A DNA stretch of 21,712 bases from an uncultured Bacilli bacterium (GTDB lineage Bacteria > Bacillota_I > Bacilli_A > RF39 > UBA660): the NCBI GenBank assembly GCA_944359735.1, contig CALVTA010000007.1, positions 1 to 21,712 of the forward strand, in the 5' to 3' direction. Shown piece after piece: positions 1-7,812 of this stretch (the first letter of the stretch is position 1; every line of letters begins with the position of its first letter). Made by a program: the position numbers and the translations under genes. Under the pieces are notes generated by a model, which did not search any database, was not told the origin of the DNA, and saw nothing but the letters and a program-made list of their open reading frames with translations.

Positions 1-641
1 GGATGAGTGTGTATCCACATCTCTTTCTGTTGCTCACTTGTCGCTGTAGCATAATCTAAATCCTCTGCATTTGCTTTAGCTAGTAAAGTTTCAGTTGCAG
101 GTGTTCTAACATATTCTTCAAACAAATGCCCATTACTTGGTAATGTTAAATCATTATAGTCAAGGCCTACACTTACACCTAAGCCTATTGTTGTTTCACT
201 TCTATAATTATTAATTACTATTATTTTATAAGTATTACTACTACCACTTGTTCCCGCTTTTTCTAAATTTACTCCCTTTGCTTCTGGTGGTGTATTAATA
301 CCTTCACTTACTTTATAACCCAGTTCAATAGTTGAAGACAATGTTCCTGTATAATAGAAATTGAATCTTGCTGCTCTGTTATTTGGGTTACTTAGTGTAA
401 TAGTAAATTCTTTGGTAGTACTTGCAGGTATTGTCAAGCGATTAGTAGAGACACCATCTACTTTTAAATCATATGTTAAATTACCTGTTTCAATACTTAT
501 GGCATTATCTCTTTCTTTGCTAACTGTAAACATAGCATAAGAAAAATATCCTCCTAATAATAGTAAACAAATAATACCTACTCCTAATATATATACTTTA
601 GATACATCTGTTTTCATAATCTGTTTAATCTTATATTTCAT
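1..641 (-). CDS. Membrane-anchored surface protein, N-terminal part (runs off the window)
   Basis: An open frame runs from an ATG at 641 to the window edge, giving 213 residues without a stop; the C-terminus is missing. A good ribosome site (AGGTGAT) lies 3 bases upstream of the ATG. Residues about 15-37 form one hydrophobic helix ending GGYFSYAMFT, which recalls the N-termini of TasA/camelysin-like exported proteins. What follows is an extracellular beta-rich segment (about residues 45-180, many Thr/Ser/Asn) and then the motif SEQQKEMWIHTH. From memory, large Firmicutes surface proteins of uncultured gut lineages show a similar 'QQKEMW' stretch before a repeated domain, so the missing part is probably a long ectodomain. 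This is recall, not a search. Function unknown. It follows the trpS operon on the same strand, with a hairpin between. Confidence 0.75.
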   Translation of the reverse strand, partial: MKYKIKQIMKTDVSKVYILGVGIICLLLLGGYFSYAMFTVSKERDNAISIETGNLTYDLKVDGVSTNRLTIPASTTKEFTITLSNPNNRAARFNFYYTGTLSSTIELGYKVSEGINTPPEAKGVNLEKAGTSGSSNTYKIIVINNYRSETTIGLGVSVGLDYNDLTLPSNGHLFEEYVRTPATETLLAKANAEDLDYATATSEQQKEMWIHTH

Positions 642-660
642 ATTATCACCTATCTTATAG

Positions 661-687
661 AAAAATAATAACACAAAATGTGTTATT
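661..687 (-). terminator. Hairpin with T-tract after trpS
   Basis: On the minus strand a perfect 9-bp stem (AATAACACA, loop TTT, TGTGTTATT; arms 679-687 and 667-675) is followed by ATTTTT. It lies about 50 bases past the trpS stop and 20 bases before the start of the next gene. It would serve as an intrinsic terminator for the trpS operon. Because it sits so close to the next start codon it could instead be an operator or attenuator for the surface-protein gene; I see no good promoter between the hairpin and that gene. Confidence 0.5.
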
Positions 688-737
688 AGTAAAGATCATT
701 AATTGGGCATTTTACATTATGTTAAAGATAAAAATTA

Positions 738-1802
738 TTAAAATGTCTTTTCATCAAAGTAATCTATCAACATGGCCTTCTTGACTTTGTTTAAAGTCTC
801 ACTAGCTTTCTCTTTAGCTTTTTTACTACCTTCTTCTAAAATATTATAAACTAAGTCTATGTTTTCTTCGTAATATTTTCTTTTTTCTCTTATAGGTGTT
901 AGTATATCTTCTATTACATCATATAGAAATCTTTTTACTTTAACATCACCTAAACCACCTTTTTCATAATGAGATTTTAATTCTTCTAGATTTTTATATT
1001 CAGGAAGATACTTTCTAAAATGTTCATTTGTCGATAGAGCCTCTAAATATATAAAGACAGGATTGTTTTTTGTATCACCAGGATCTTCTACTCTTAAATG
1101 ATTAGGATCAGTATACATACTCATAACTTTTTTCTTAACCGTTTCACTATCATCTTTTAAGTAGATACAATTACCAATAGATTTACTCATCTTAGCTTTG
1201 CCATCTATACCAGGTAATCTTCTACAAACTTTATTATCTGGTATTAAAGCATTAGGCTCCACCAAAGTTTCTCCATATATATTATTAAAACTCCTAACTA
1301 TTTCTCTTGCTTGTTCTATCATAGGTAATTGATCATCTCCTACGGGAACAATGGTTGTTTCAAAAGCAGTTATATCAGCTGTTTGACTAATAGGATAATT
1401 TAGAAACCCTACAGGTATGCTGTTACCAAATTCTTTTTGTCTAATTTCTTGTTTTACTGTGGGATTTCTTTCTAATCTTGCAAGAGTTACTAAATTCATA
1501 TAATACATTGTAAGCTCACACAAAGGAGAAATCATACTTTGTATAAAAATAGTGACTTTAGATGGATCGAGCCCTACTGATAAATAGTCTATTGCTACTT
1601 CAATGATATTATCTCTAACTTTCTTAGGATTTTTAAAATTATCTGTTAAAGCTTGAGTATCTGCTATAAACACATACATCTCATCATAATCACCTTTTTC
1701 TTGCAATGCTACTCTGTTTTTTAATGAACCTACATAATGTCCTAAATGCAAATTCCCTGTAGGTCTATCACCTGTTAAAATAACTTTTTTCACTCTTTTC
1801 AC
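738..1802 (-). CDS. trpS: Tryptophanyl-tRNA synthetase
   Basis: Class I aminoacyl-tRNA synthetase that charges tRNA-Trp with tryptophan in the cytosol. The ATP-binding signature GDRPTGNLHLGHYVG is at residues 11-25 (HIGH equivalent HLGH, 19-22), and KMSKS is at 204-208. The length of 354 residues is slightly above the usual 330-340 for bacterial TrpRS. The start is GTG at 1802, three bases after the TAG of the preceding gene. AGGA just upstream is close to it, so the second GTG at 1793 is an alternative start with better spacing. The protein contains no tryptophan. The gene is last in an operon with the WG-repeat and prepilin-like genes, and no T-box leader is visible. Identity is certain; only the start is open. 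Confidence 0.97.
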   Translation of the reverse strand: MKRVKKVILTGDRPTGNLHLGHYVGSLKNRVALQEKGDYDEMYVFIADTQALTDNFKNPKKVRDNIIEVAIDYLSVGLDPSKVTIFIQSMISPLCELTMYYMNLVTLARLERNPTVKQEIRQKEFGNSIPVGFLNYPISQTADITAFETTIVPVGDDQLPMIEQAREIVRSFNNIYGETLVEPNALIPDNKVCRRLPGIDGKAKMSKSIGNCIYLKDDSETVKKKVMSMYTDPNHLRVEDPGDTKNNPVFIYLEALSTNEHFRKYLPEYKNLEELKSHYEKGGLGDVKVKRFLYDVIEDILTPIREKRKYYEENIDLVYNILEEGSKKAKEKASETLNKVKKAMLIDYFDEKTF

Positions 1803-1805
1803 TTC

Positions 1806-3140
1806 CTATCTTTTCTCTATATAATACTCATTTTCTCCTTTTTCCAAAATAAAACAATTAGTAGTTATTTGGATATCTTCATAATCTACATCAACAATAA
1901 CTTTGCCCCTGCTATCTATTATACCATAAACTGTGTTATTTTTAGAAGTTTTACTAACTAAAAACACATCAGATACTTCTGTTTTTTCAATAGAATCATA
2001 ATCTTCTTTAGTCAATTTTTTCTCATTTTTATCAATTATATATGACTTATTATTTTGATCTAAAACAATAAAATGATTATCATCTATAATATTGATATAT
2101 GTATATTTTATTGGTATTACTTCTTCATTATTAGTATTAATGACTCCTACCAAGTTATTTTTACCAACTACAGCTAGATTATTTATATCAAAATCTGTAC
2201 TAATATCAAAGGTATACTGGTATGGTATAACTACATTTTCATTTATATCTATGTAACCAACCAAGATCTCGTTATTAATTGCTTGTGCTAAGCCTTCATA
2301 GAATGGTCTGATAGAAATATAATTATTATTTAATACTTTTAAATTTGAATTAGAAATAGTATATATATTGTATTTACCTGTTGAATCTACTAAATAAATA
2401 TTACCATCTACAAAATATATAGGATTCATATTGAAAAGATTAGATAAAGTATTTAGTTCTTTAGTTTTAATATTATATAAATATATCTCTTTAGTTTCTG
2501 AAATTGTAGCATTTATAACAATATTAGAAGAATTACTATCTTTAATGACATCAATTTTATCATAGTTGTAATCTAATAAAAGAGTGCCATCTGAATTAAT
2601 AAGGCCAACCTTGTTATTCTTATATACTAAATAGCAGTCTGATACATCATCAATTTGCGCGATATCTTGAAAAGTAGAACCTAATATATTATTACCTTTA
2701 GAATCACTAAAGTAGTATTCTCCATCCTCTATAACTATTATAAAGTTTTTATTAATAACATTAACTAAATCATATTTAGCTTTCAATACTACTTTACCAT
2801 TTTTATCTACTAAACCAATTTTATTCTCATTGGTAGTATAAGGGAAGAGTCCATCCACAGAAGTGAATGAACTAAGATCTATTTTTCCTTCTTCTAATTT
2901 CATACTATCTATGATAGGATATTTTAATTCAATAATCTGATTTAAATCAGTATCTATATAGCCGAATTTTTTACCATCACTAATAGCAAGATAGTTATCA
3001 TTTTCAGTCCCTATATACTTATAATTGATATATTCAGAAGTAGTGTTTAGATTAATTTGATCTTTGTAGAATAAACCTATTCCTATCATTAGTAAAGCTA
3101 TACCAGAAATAGCTAAAGATATTTTTAAAGCTTTATTCAT
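1806..3140 (-). CDS. Membrane-anchored WG-repeat protein
   Basis: A 444-residue protein with one N-terminal membrane helix (about residues 7-25), with the rest probably outside the cell. The ectodomain is built from at least six copies of a WG-type (KWGYID-like) beta repeat. Clear units begin KFGYIDTD, KIGLVDKNGK, KVGLINSDG, LVGYIDINE, LVGVINTNN and VYGIIDSRGK, each followed by an 'I..KY' strand. WG repeats are thought to form beta-propeller or solenoid folds used for binding; no catalytic residues are evident. The ATG at 3140 has a near-perfect AGGAGGATAT site. It lies 11 bases after the prepilin-like gene and 3 bases before trpS, so the three should be co-transcribed. The ligand is unknown. 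Confidence 0.85.
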   Translation of the reverse strand: MNKALKISLAISGIALLMIGIGLFYKDQINLNTTSEYINYKYIGTENDNYLAISDGKKFGYIDTDLNQIIELKYPIIDSMKLEEGKIDLSSFTSVDGLFPYTTNENKIGLVDKNGKVVLKAKYDLVNVINKNFIIVIEDGEYYFSDSKGNNILGSTFQDIAQIDDVSDCYLVYKNNKVGLINSDGTLLLDYNYDKIDVIKDSNSSNIVINATISETKEIYLYNIKTKELNTLSNLFNMNPIYFVDGNIYLVDSTGKYNIYTISNSNLKVLNNNYISIRPFYEGLAQAINNEILVGYIDINENVVIPYQYTFDISTDFDINNLAVVGKNNLVGVINTNNEEVIPIKYTYINIIDDNHFIVLDQNNKSYIIDKNEKKLTKEDYDSIEKTEVSDVFLVSKTSKNNTVYGIIDSRGKVIVDVDYEDIQITTNCFILEKGENEYYIEKR

Positions 3141-3151
3141 ATATCCTCCTT

Positions 3152-5491
3152 TTATCCCTTTACAATTTCAAACGTATCTAATACATAACTTGATGTTTTA
3201 AACCTAAACTTCTCTGTTGCTCCATCGACAATTATCCTATATTTACCAACAGACAAATTAGATACATCAGCTGTATATGTTTGATTAATAGGGTTTGCTC
3301 CTACGGAAGTCCAATTGCTAGTACCTATATTAAAACTCGCTAAATTATAAACACACTCACTAGAAGAATTAGCAATACAAAGTGTTCTTGTTTGACCAAT
3401 TTCCCAACTAACAGCGGTATTATTCATATGAAGTATAATATGGAAAGTTACATCTAGTCCGTTCGCACTTACATTACTAACATACATTGTATTGAATAAT
3501 CCTGTAGCACATTCAGTACGATTTGGAACATTTTGATCGTTAGGACAAACATCATAATTAGCATTTAAGATGGAAACTGATTTCTTTTGAATTTTTATAT
3601 TTATCTTTACTACATCAGAAACATTACCTGCATTATCAATAGTACGATACTTAGCACTATGATCTTTCTTGAAAGTATAACTATCAACATGAGATACTTT
3701 CTCCCAACCATCGCCATTTCCTCTATTAATTTGGGTTTCTTTTATGCCACTTCCCCCTGTATCTGTAGGATCTAAATGTCTGATAACATTTTTATCTGAA
3801 GTTTCTCCTGAATTATAGGATCCCCCACCTGCTTTAGTTAAGGTATAATTTAATACAGGTTTAGTCTTATCTATTCTTACAGTTTGATTGGCTGGACAGG
3901 CTGTATTATTTCCGGCATTATCTTTTACTGTTCCAGGAGATGCTGTTGTTGTATTGGTATTTTTCTTAAACACATTTGTTACATTACCAGTACAACCACT
4001 GCCACCAGTATCACTACAGGTTCCTGTTAATGTTATATTGTTCTTTGTCCAGTTATTAGAGCCTCCACTACTTACACATCCTGGTGGTGTCTTATCTATT
4101 TTTACAGTTTGATTGGCTGGACAAGTTACAGAATTTCCGGCATTATCTCTAACGGCCCCAGGGCTTTGATTTGTTGCATTGGTATTGCTACTAAACTTTC
4201 TATTAATATTACCAACACAACCACTACCACCAGTATCACTACAAGTTCCTATTAATGTTATATCTTGATTTGTCCAATTATTTGAACCTCCGCTGCTTGT
4301 ACATGTCGGATCTGTTTTATCTATTTTAACAGTTTGATTGGCTGGACAGGTTGTAGTATTACCAGCTTTATCTTTTACTGTTCCAGGAGATGCTGTTGTT
4401 GTATTGGTATTTGTTTTAAAATCTTTAGTTACATTGCCAGTACAACCACTGCCACTATCACTACAGGTTCCTGTTAATGTTATATCTTGATTTGTCCAAT
4501 TATTTGAACCTCCACCACTTACACATCCTGGTGCTGTTTTATCAATAAAGTATTCTTCTGTTTCTACTATACATTGATTTCCATCTTTATCATATAATAC
4601 TAGTTTTAATTGATTTTTTCCATCTGTATCCAAAGTTACCTTTGTACTTCCTGAACCTATATAATTATTTAATTCATTATAAGTTCCTCCATTTATTCTA
4701 CCACTTAACTCCCATCTATAAGTATTGCTTGGCAGCTTAACATTTACCGTTACATCTTTATTTGTCCATTTTTCTTCCTCTATATTACTGCTAAAATCTA
4801 CTTCAGCACAATTTATTCCTTTATAAATAGAATATTTTCCTGATTTACGGCTTGCTTTATTACCATTAACATCTATTGCATATCCTGTTATTTCATAAAG
4901 TCCTATTTCTGTTAGTTCTATCGTTATTTCCTCTGTATAGCTTTGATACTCACTATCAAAATACGGATCATCTTCTCCGGCTTTTTTTATTACATACCTA
5001 TAACTTGCTACCCCTGCATTATCTACTACTTTCATTTTTACACTTATTGATTTTGTCGATGATTTTTTATTTGGAGTAAATGTAATTACAGGTTTGGCAG
5101 TATCTTCTGTTGTTTCATATTTCTCACATACTAAAGTAAGATAGTATTGATAATCTCTGTTTGTTATTTTTTGAACAGTAACGCTACTCTTATCACCATT
5201 ACAATCATTATCATCCTTGTCTTTAACAGGATCTATATATTTGCCATTTATTAATGTTTCTAAAGTTACAGTAGAAGTATCTCCAATATTATCTGGCAAT
5301 TCTTCACGATGATCAGCATAGTATTCTTTGGCTGCTAATATTATCATATCTTCTTGGCTTTTATAATAACTATTATTTCCTCTTTCTATTATACTCTGTA
5401 TACTAATATAGCCAATTGTTACTAATAAACCCAATATTATTATGGTTGTTAGTAATTCTATTAATGTAAATCCTTTAACCCTTTTTTGCAT
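3152..5491 (-). CDS. Prepilin-like surface protein with Ig-like repeats
   Basis: Residues 4-31 form a type IV prepilin-type leader and helix (K-G-FTLIELL, cleavage expected after Gly7, Glu at mature position 5). A short pilin-like head follows at about residues 50-125, with YY, LPDNIGD, TL and paired cysteines. Next comes an Ig-like domain with 'DNAGV', a second region to about 315, three tandem 74/75-residue repeats (317-540), and a C-terminal beta-rich domain to residue 779. The protein is far longer than ordinary pseudopilins (about 100-200 residues), so the pilin part looks like an export or anchoring device for an adhesin-like ectodomain. I chose ATG at 5491 because the AGAGGA site spaces well from it; GTG at 5500 and TTG at 5497 are also possible. 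No prepilin peptidase, assembly ATPase or platform gene is in this window. It is the first gene of the trpS operon. Confidence 0.88.
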   Translation of the reverse strand: MQKRVKGFTLIELLTTIIILGLLVTIGYISIQSIIERGNNSYYKSQEDMIILAAKEYYADHREELPDNIGDTSTVTLETLINGKYIDPVKDKDDNDCNGDKSSVTVQKITNRDYQYYLTLVCEKYETTEDTAKPVITFTPNKKSSTKSISVKMKVVDNAGVASYRYVIKKAGEDDPYFDSEYQSYTEEITIELTEIGLYEITGYAIDVNGNKASRKSGKYSIYKGINCAEVDFSSNIEEEKWTNKDVTVNVKLPSNTYRWELSGRINGGTYNELNNYIGSGSTKVTLDTDGKNQLKLVLYDKDGNQCIVETEEYFIDKTAPGCVSGGGSNNWTNQDITLTGTCSDSGSGCTGNVTKDFKTNTNTTTASPGTVKDKAGNTTTCPANQTVKIDKTDPTCTSSGGSNNWTNQDITLIGTCSDTGGSGCVGNINRKFSSNTNATNQSPGAVRDNAGNSVTCPANQTVKIDKTPPGCVSSGGSNNWTKNNITLTGTCSDTGGSGCTGNVTNVFKKNTNTTTASPGTVKDNAGNNTACPANQTVRIDKTKPVLNYTLTKAGGGSYNSGETSDKNVIRHLDPTDTGGSGIKETQINRGNGDGWEKVSHVDSYTFKKDHSAKYRTIDNAGNVSDVVKINIKIQKKSVSILNANYDVCPNDQNVPNRTECATGLFNTMYVSNVSANGLDVTFHIILHMNNTAVSWEIGQTRTLCIANSSSECVYNLASFNIGTSNWTSVGANPINQTYTADVSNLSVGKYRIIVDGATEKFRFKTSSYVLDTFEIVKG
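3872..4543 (-). repeat. Three tandem 74/75-codon repeats inside the prepilin-like gene
   Basis: Units lie at 4322-4543 (74 codons), 4097-4321 (75) and 3872-4096 (75), counted from the Asp of the IDKT motif. Each has the plan DKT-P-x-C, SGGSNNWT, ITL-x-GTCSD, SGC-x-GN, CPANQTV, giving four cysteines per unit, and the period is exactly 225 bases. Units 1 and 3 are identical over 45 bases (3918-3962 equals 4368-4412), whereas unit 2 differs there; units 1 and 2 match better in the NNWTNQDIT part. The repeats resemble bacterial Ig-like surface modules. Confidence 0.95.
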
Positions 5492-5513
5492 TCTCAACAC
5501 ATCCTCTATTTTA

Positions 5514-5519
5514 ATTATA
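5514..5519 (-). promoter_or_regulatory. Candidate -10 element of the prepilin/WG/trpS operon
   Basis: A perfect TATAAT lies on the minus strand 23 bases upstream of the chosen ATG. The -35 region is poor (TTAGTA at an 18-base spacing). The call rests on the -10 and its position only. Confidence 0.45.
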
Positions 5520-5568
5520 GAATAAAATTTAAAAAATTACTAATGTTTTTATATATGGATAATGTAAA

Positions 5569-5597
5569 TTAGCATATATTTTTTAAAAAAGCATAAT
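5569..5597 (+). promoter_or_regulatory. Candidate promoter of the small membrane-protein gene
   Basis: TTAGCA (5569-5574), a 17-base spacer and CATAAT (5592-5597) lie just upstream of the AGGTGA ribosome site of the plus-strand gene that starts at 5617. Four of six and five of six bases match the sigma-A consensus. Confidence 0.45.
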
Positions 5598-5616
5598 ATT
5601 TACTAGGTGAATCTAA

Positions 5617-5982
5617 ATGAATTATTTAAAAAAATTAGGTAAATTTCTATTAACTACTATTATTAGTATTGTTATTTTAAGCTTGATTTTAACTATATTT
5701 TATTATTTTGATATTATAAATAATAATATTTATAATATTATGAAAATGATTATAATTTTAGGATCTTTATTTATTAATGCTCTACTACTTGGAAAAAGTT
5801 CCAACAAATACGGAATCGTAGAGGGGTTAAAATTAGGGGCGATATTTTTACTTATTATGTTTTTAATTAAAATAATTACTAAAAATTCTTTTGATATTAG
5901 AACGCTTATTTATAGTTTTATTATTATTCTAACTACTAGTGTTGGAGCAGTAATTGGTATTAATAAAAAAAGCGAGAAATAA
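5617..5982 (+). CDS. TIGR04086-like small membrane protein
   Basis: A 121-residue, very hydrophobic protein with four predicted membrane helices (about residues 7-30, 40-60, 66-87 and 94-115) and a short Lys-rich tail. Size, helix pattern, the GxSSNKYGIVEGLKLGA loop between helices 2 and 3, and a glycine-rich last helix (SVGAVIGI) fit the TIGR04086 family of Firmicutes membrane proteins, whose function is not known. AGGTGA is 7 bases before the ATG. It stands alone, divergent from the prepilin-like operon and convergent with the dnaG operon, with a shared terminator behind it. Family assignment is by eye and could be wrong; that it is a real gene is well supported. Confidence 0.75.
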   Translation: MNYLKKLGKFLLTTIISIVILSLILTIFYYFDIINNNIYNIMKMIIILGSLFINALLLGKSSNKYGIVEGLKLGAIFLLIMFLIKIITKNSFDIRTLIYSFIIILTTSVGAVIGINKKSEK

Positions 5983-6000
5983 AACTAAAAATTAAATACA

Positions 6001-6030
6001 AAAAAAACAGAGATATAATTCTGTTTTTTT
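6001..6030. terminator. Bidirectional intrinsic terminator
   Basis: Perfect inverted repeat: AAAAAAACAGA (6001-6011), an 8-base loop, TCTGTTTTTTT (6020-6030). It reads as hairpin plus T-run on either strand. It sits between the convergent membrane-protein gene (stop at 5982) and trmK (stop at 6046), so it ends both transcripts. Confidence 0.85.
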
Positions 6031-6045
6031 GTTTAATACTTACTA

Positions 6046-6714
6046 TTAATGATTTAAAACTTCTTCTAAATATCTTATTTCTTTTTTAGTTAATCTTATT
6101 TTATTAGAAAATGATTTAGGCAAAACTTTTAATAGAGATTTCTTTGTTTCTAATTGTCTTTGATAATATTCTTTGGTAATATCATCTTTTTTTATCATTA
6201 AAATAGGACCTAGAAATAATTTCTTATAAGAGTAGTACTTTCTTCCTTTAGTAAAAACTAATATTTCGTAGATAATATTATTTTCTTTTACTAATGATTC
6301 ATTGCTAATATGATAACCTAATTTTGTTAGTTTTCTTTTAACAGCAAGAGAATAGTTATTAGGAGATAGAATTAATGTTTCTATATGTTTTAAATTTTTT
6401 TTATTATTCTCTATAATTATATTAATATTAAGACCACCCATACCTGAAATGGTTATCGTATCTACTCCTTCTTGATAAGAATCTAAACCTTCTGCTTTAA
6501 TTAATTTAACTTTGTCTTTAATTTGATAGAAAGAAATGTTTTCTTTAGCTTTTTTTAAAGGATTTGCTTTATTATCACTAGCGATTGCTTTAGTTATTCC
6601 TTTTTCTTTAACTAAATAAATAGACAAAAGAGCATGATCACAGCCAATATCCAAGGGATATGAAGAAAGGGGAACTAAATCCCCTATAGTTTGTAATCTT
6701 TTATTTATCTTCAT
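6046..6714 (-). CDS. trmK: tRNA (adenine(22)-N1)-methyltransferase TrmK
   Basis: SAM-dependent methyltransferase that makes m1A at position 22 of tRNA. The Rossmann motif I is at residues 22-35 (LDIGCDHALLSIYL, family form DIGtDHayLpiyL), the acidic motif II is ASDNKANPL (45-53), and the catalytic-loop motif TISGMGG is at about residues 84-90. The length of 222 residues fits the family. The ATG shares one base with the rpoD stop (TAATG), so translation is coupled. The location directly after sigA is the usual Firmicutes arrangement. The YqfO-type gene that often follows is absent; a terminator comes instead. Confidence 0.93.
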   Translation of the reverse strand: MKINKRLQTIGDLVPLSSYPLDIGCDHALLSIYLVKEKGITKAIASDNKANPLKKAKENISFYQIKDKVKLIKAEGLDSYQEGVDTITISGMGGLNINIIIENNKKNLKHIETLILSPNNYSLAVKRKLTKLGYHISNESLVKENNIIYEILVFTKGRKYYSYKKLFLGPILMIKKDDITKEYYQRQLETKKSLLKVLPKSFSNKIRLTKKEIRYLEEVLNH

Positions 6715-7808
6715 TAATCTGTTAAGAAATCCTTTAATTTTCTAGATCTAGATGGGTGTCTCAATTTTCTTAGCGCTTTTGCTTCTATCTGTCTAATACG
6801 CTCTCTTGTTACACCAAAGATTTGTCCTACTTCTTCTAGGGTTCTACATTGCCCATCATCTAAACCAAATCTAAGTCTTAATACTTTTTCTTCTCTATCT
6901 GTTAAAGTTAATAAAACACTAGCTAGTTCTTCTTTTAACATCTCTTCAGTTGTGTATTCTTCTGGCCCTACCATTCTATCATCTTTAATAAAATCTCCCA
7001 AATGTGAATCATCTTCTTCTCCAATTGGTGTTTCAAGAGCTACAGGATCTTGACTTATCTTATATACCTCTCTTACTTTTTCAACTGGAATTTCTAATTT
7101 TGCGGCAATTTCATCATCAGTTGGTTCTCTATTTAGTTCTTGAGTTAATTGTCTTTGTACTCTAGCTAATTTATTAATAGTTTCTACCATATGAACAGGC
7201 ACTCTAATGGTTCTAGCCTGATCTGCTATCGCTCTTGTAATCGCTTGTCTTATCCACCAAGTTGCATAAGTTGAAAATTTATATCCTTTTGTTGGATCAA
7301 ATTTTTCAACTGCTTTCATCAATCCAATATTTCCTTCTTGAATTAAGTCTAAGAAAAGCATTCCTCTACCTACATAACGTTTAGCGATAGATACTACTAA
7401 ACGAAGATTAGACTCAGCTAATATTCTTTTAGCCTCTTCATCTCCATCAACAGCTCGTTCTGCATATTCAAATTCTTCATCACTAGTGAGCAATGGAATT
7501 CTACCTATTTCTTTTAAATACATTCTAACTGGATCATTTATTTTAACATCTTTAGACATTGTTAAGTCTTCTGACCTAGTATTTTCAGTTATTTCTTCAC
7601 CACTTGCATCTTCATCACTATCATCACCACTAACAACGTCAATACCTGCTTCTACTAAACTATTATATAAATCATCAAGACTATCACTATCAACTTCTAA
7701 TCCTTTTAATTCGTCCGCTAGTTGTTCATAAGTAATATATCCTTGTTCCTTACCTAGTTTAATAAGATTATCTTTTCTTTCTGCCATTGTTTTGATTTCT
7801 TCTACCAT
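6714..7808 (-). CDS. rpoD: Primary sigma factor (sigma-A)
   Basis: Main housekeeping sigma factor, directing RNA polymerase to TTGACA/TATAAT promoters. Its 364 residues are close to B. subtilis SigA. A helical region 1.1 (about 11-60) is followed by an acidic linker (61-82). Region 1.2 starts at DPVRMYLKEIG (92-102). Regions 2.1-2.4 span about 127-200, with LRLVVSIAKRY, DLIQEGNIGLMKAVEKFD and TYATWWIRQAI. Region 3 follows, and the region 4.2 helix-turn-helix is at 323-350 (TLEEVGQIFGVTRERIRQIE). The ATG at 7808 is preceded by GGGGAG, which lies inside the last codons of dnaG; only four bases separate the genes. An internal ATG at codon 8 is a less likely start. Confidence 0.97.
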   Translation of the reverse strand: MVEEIKTMAERKDNLIKLGKEQGYITYEQLADELKGLEVDSDSLDDLYNSLVEAGIDVVSGDDSDEDASGEEITENTRSEDLTMSKDVKINDPVRMYLKEIGRIPLLTSDEEFEYAERAVDGDEEAKRILAESNLRLVVSIAKRYVGRGMLFLDLIQEGNIGLMKAVEKFDPTKGYKFSTYATWWIRQAITRAIADQARTIRVPVHMVETINKLARVQRQLTQELNREPTDDEIAAKLEIPVEKVREVYKISQDPVALETPIGEEDDSHLGDFIKDDRMVGPEEYTTEEMLKEELASVLLTLTDREEKVLRLRFGLDDGQCRTLEEVGQIFGVTRERIRQIEAKALRKLRHPSRSRKLKDFLTD

Positions 7809-7812
7809 ATTA

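Noticed and set aside
3888..4112. Short plus-strand open frame inside the prepilin-like gene
   Set aside because: It is opposite the tandem repeats and has no ribosome site or promoter; the minus-strand gene explains the region.
3872..4543. Regular 225-base repeats considered as a CRISPR-like or non-coding repeat array
   Set aside because: The period is a multiple of three, the frame is open throughout, and the units translate to a coherent four-cysteine module.
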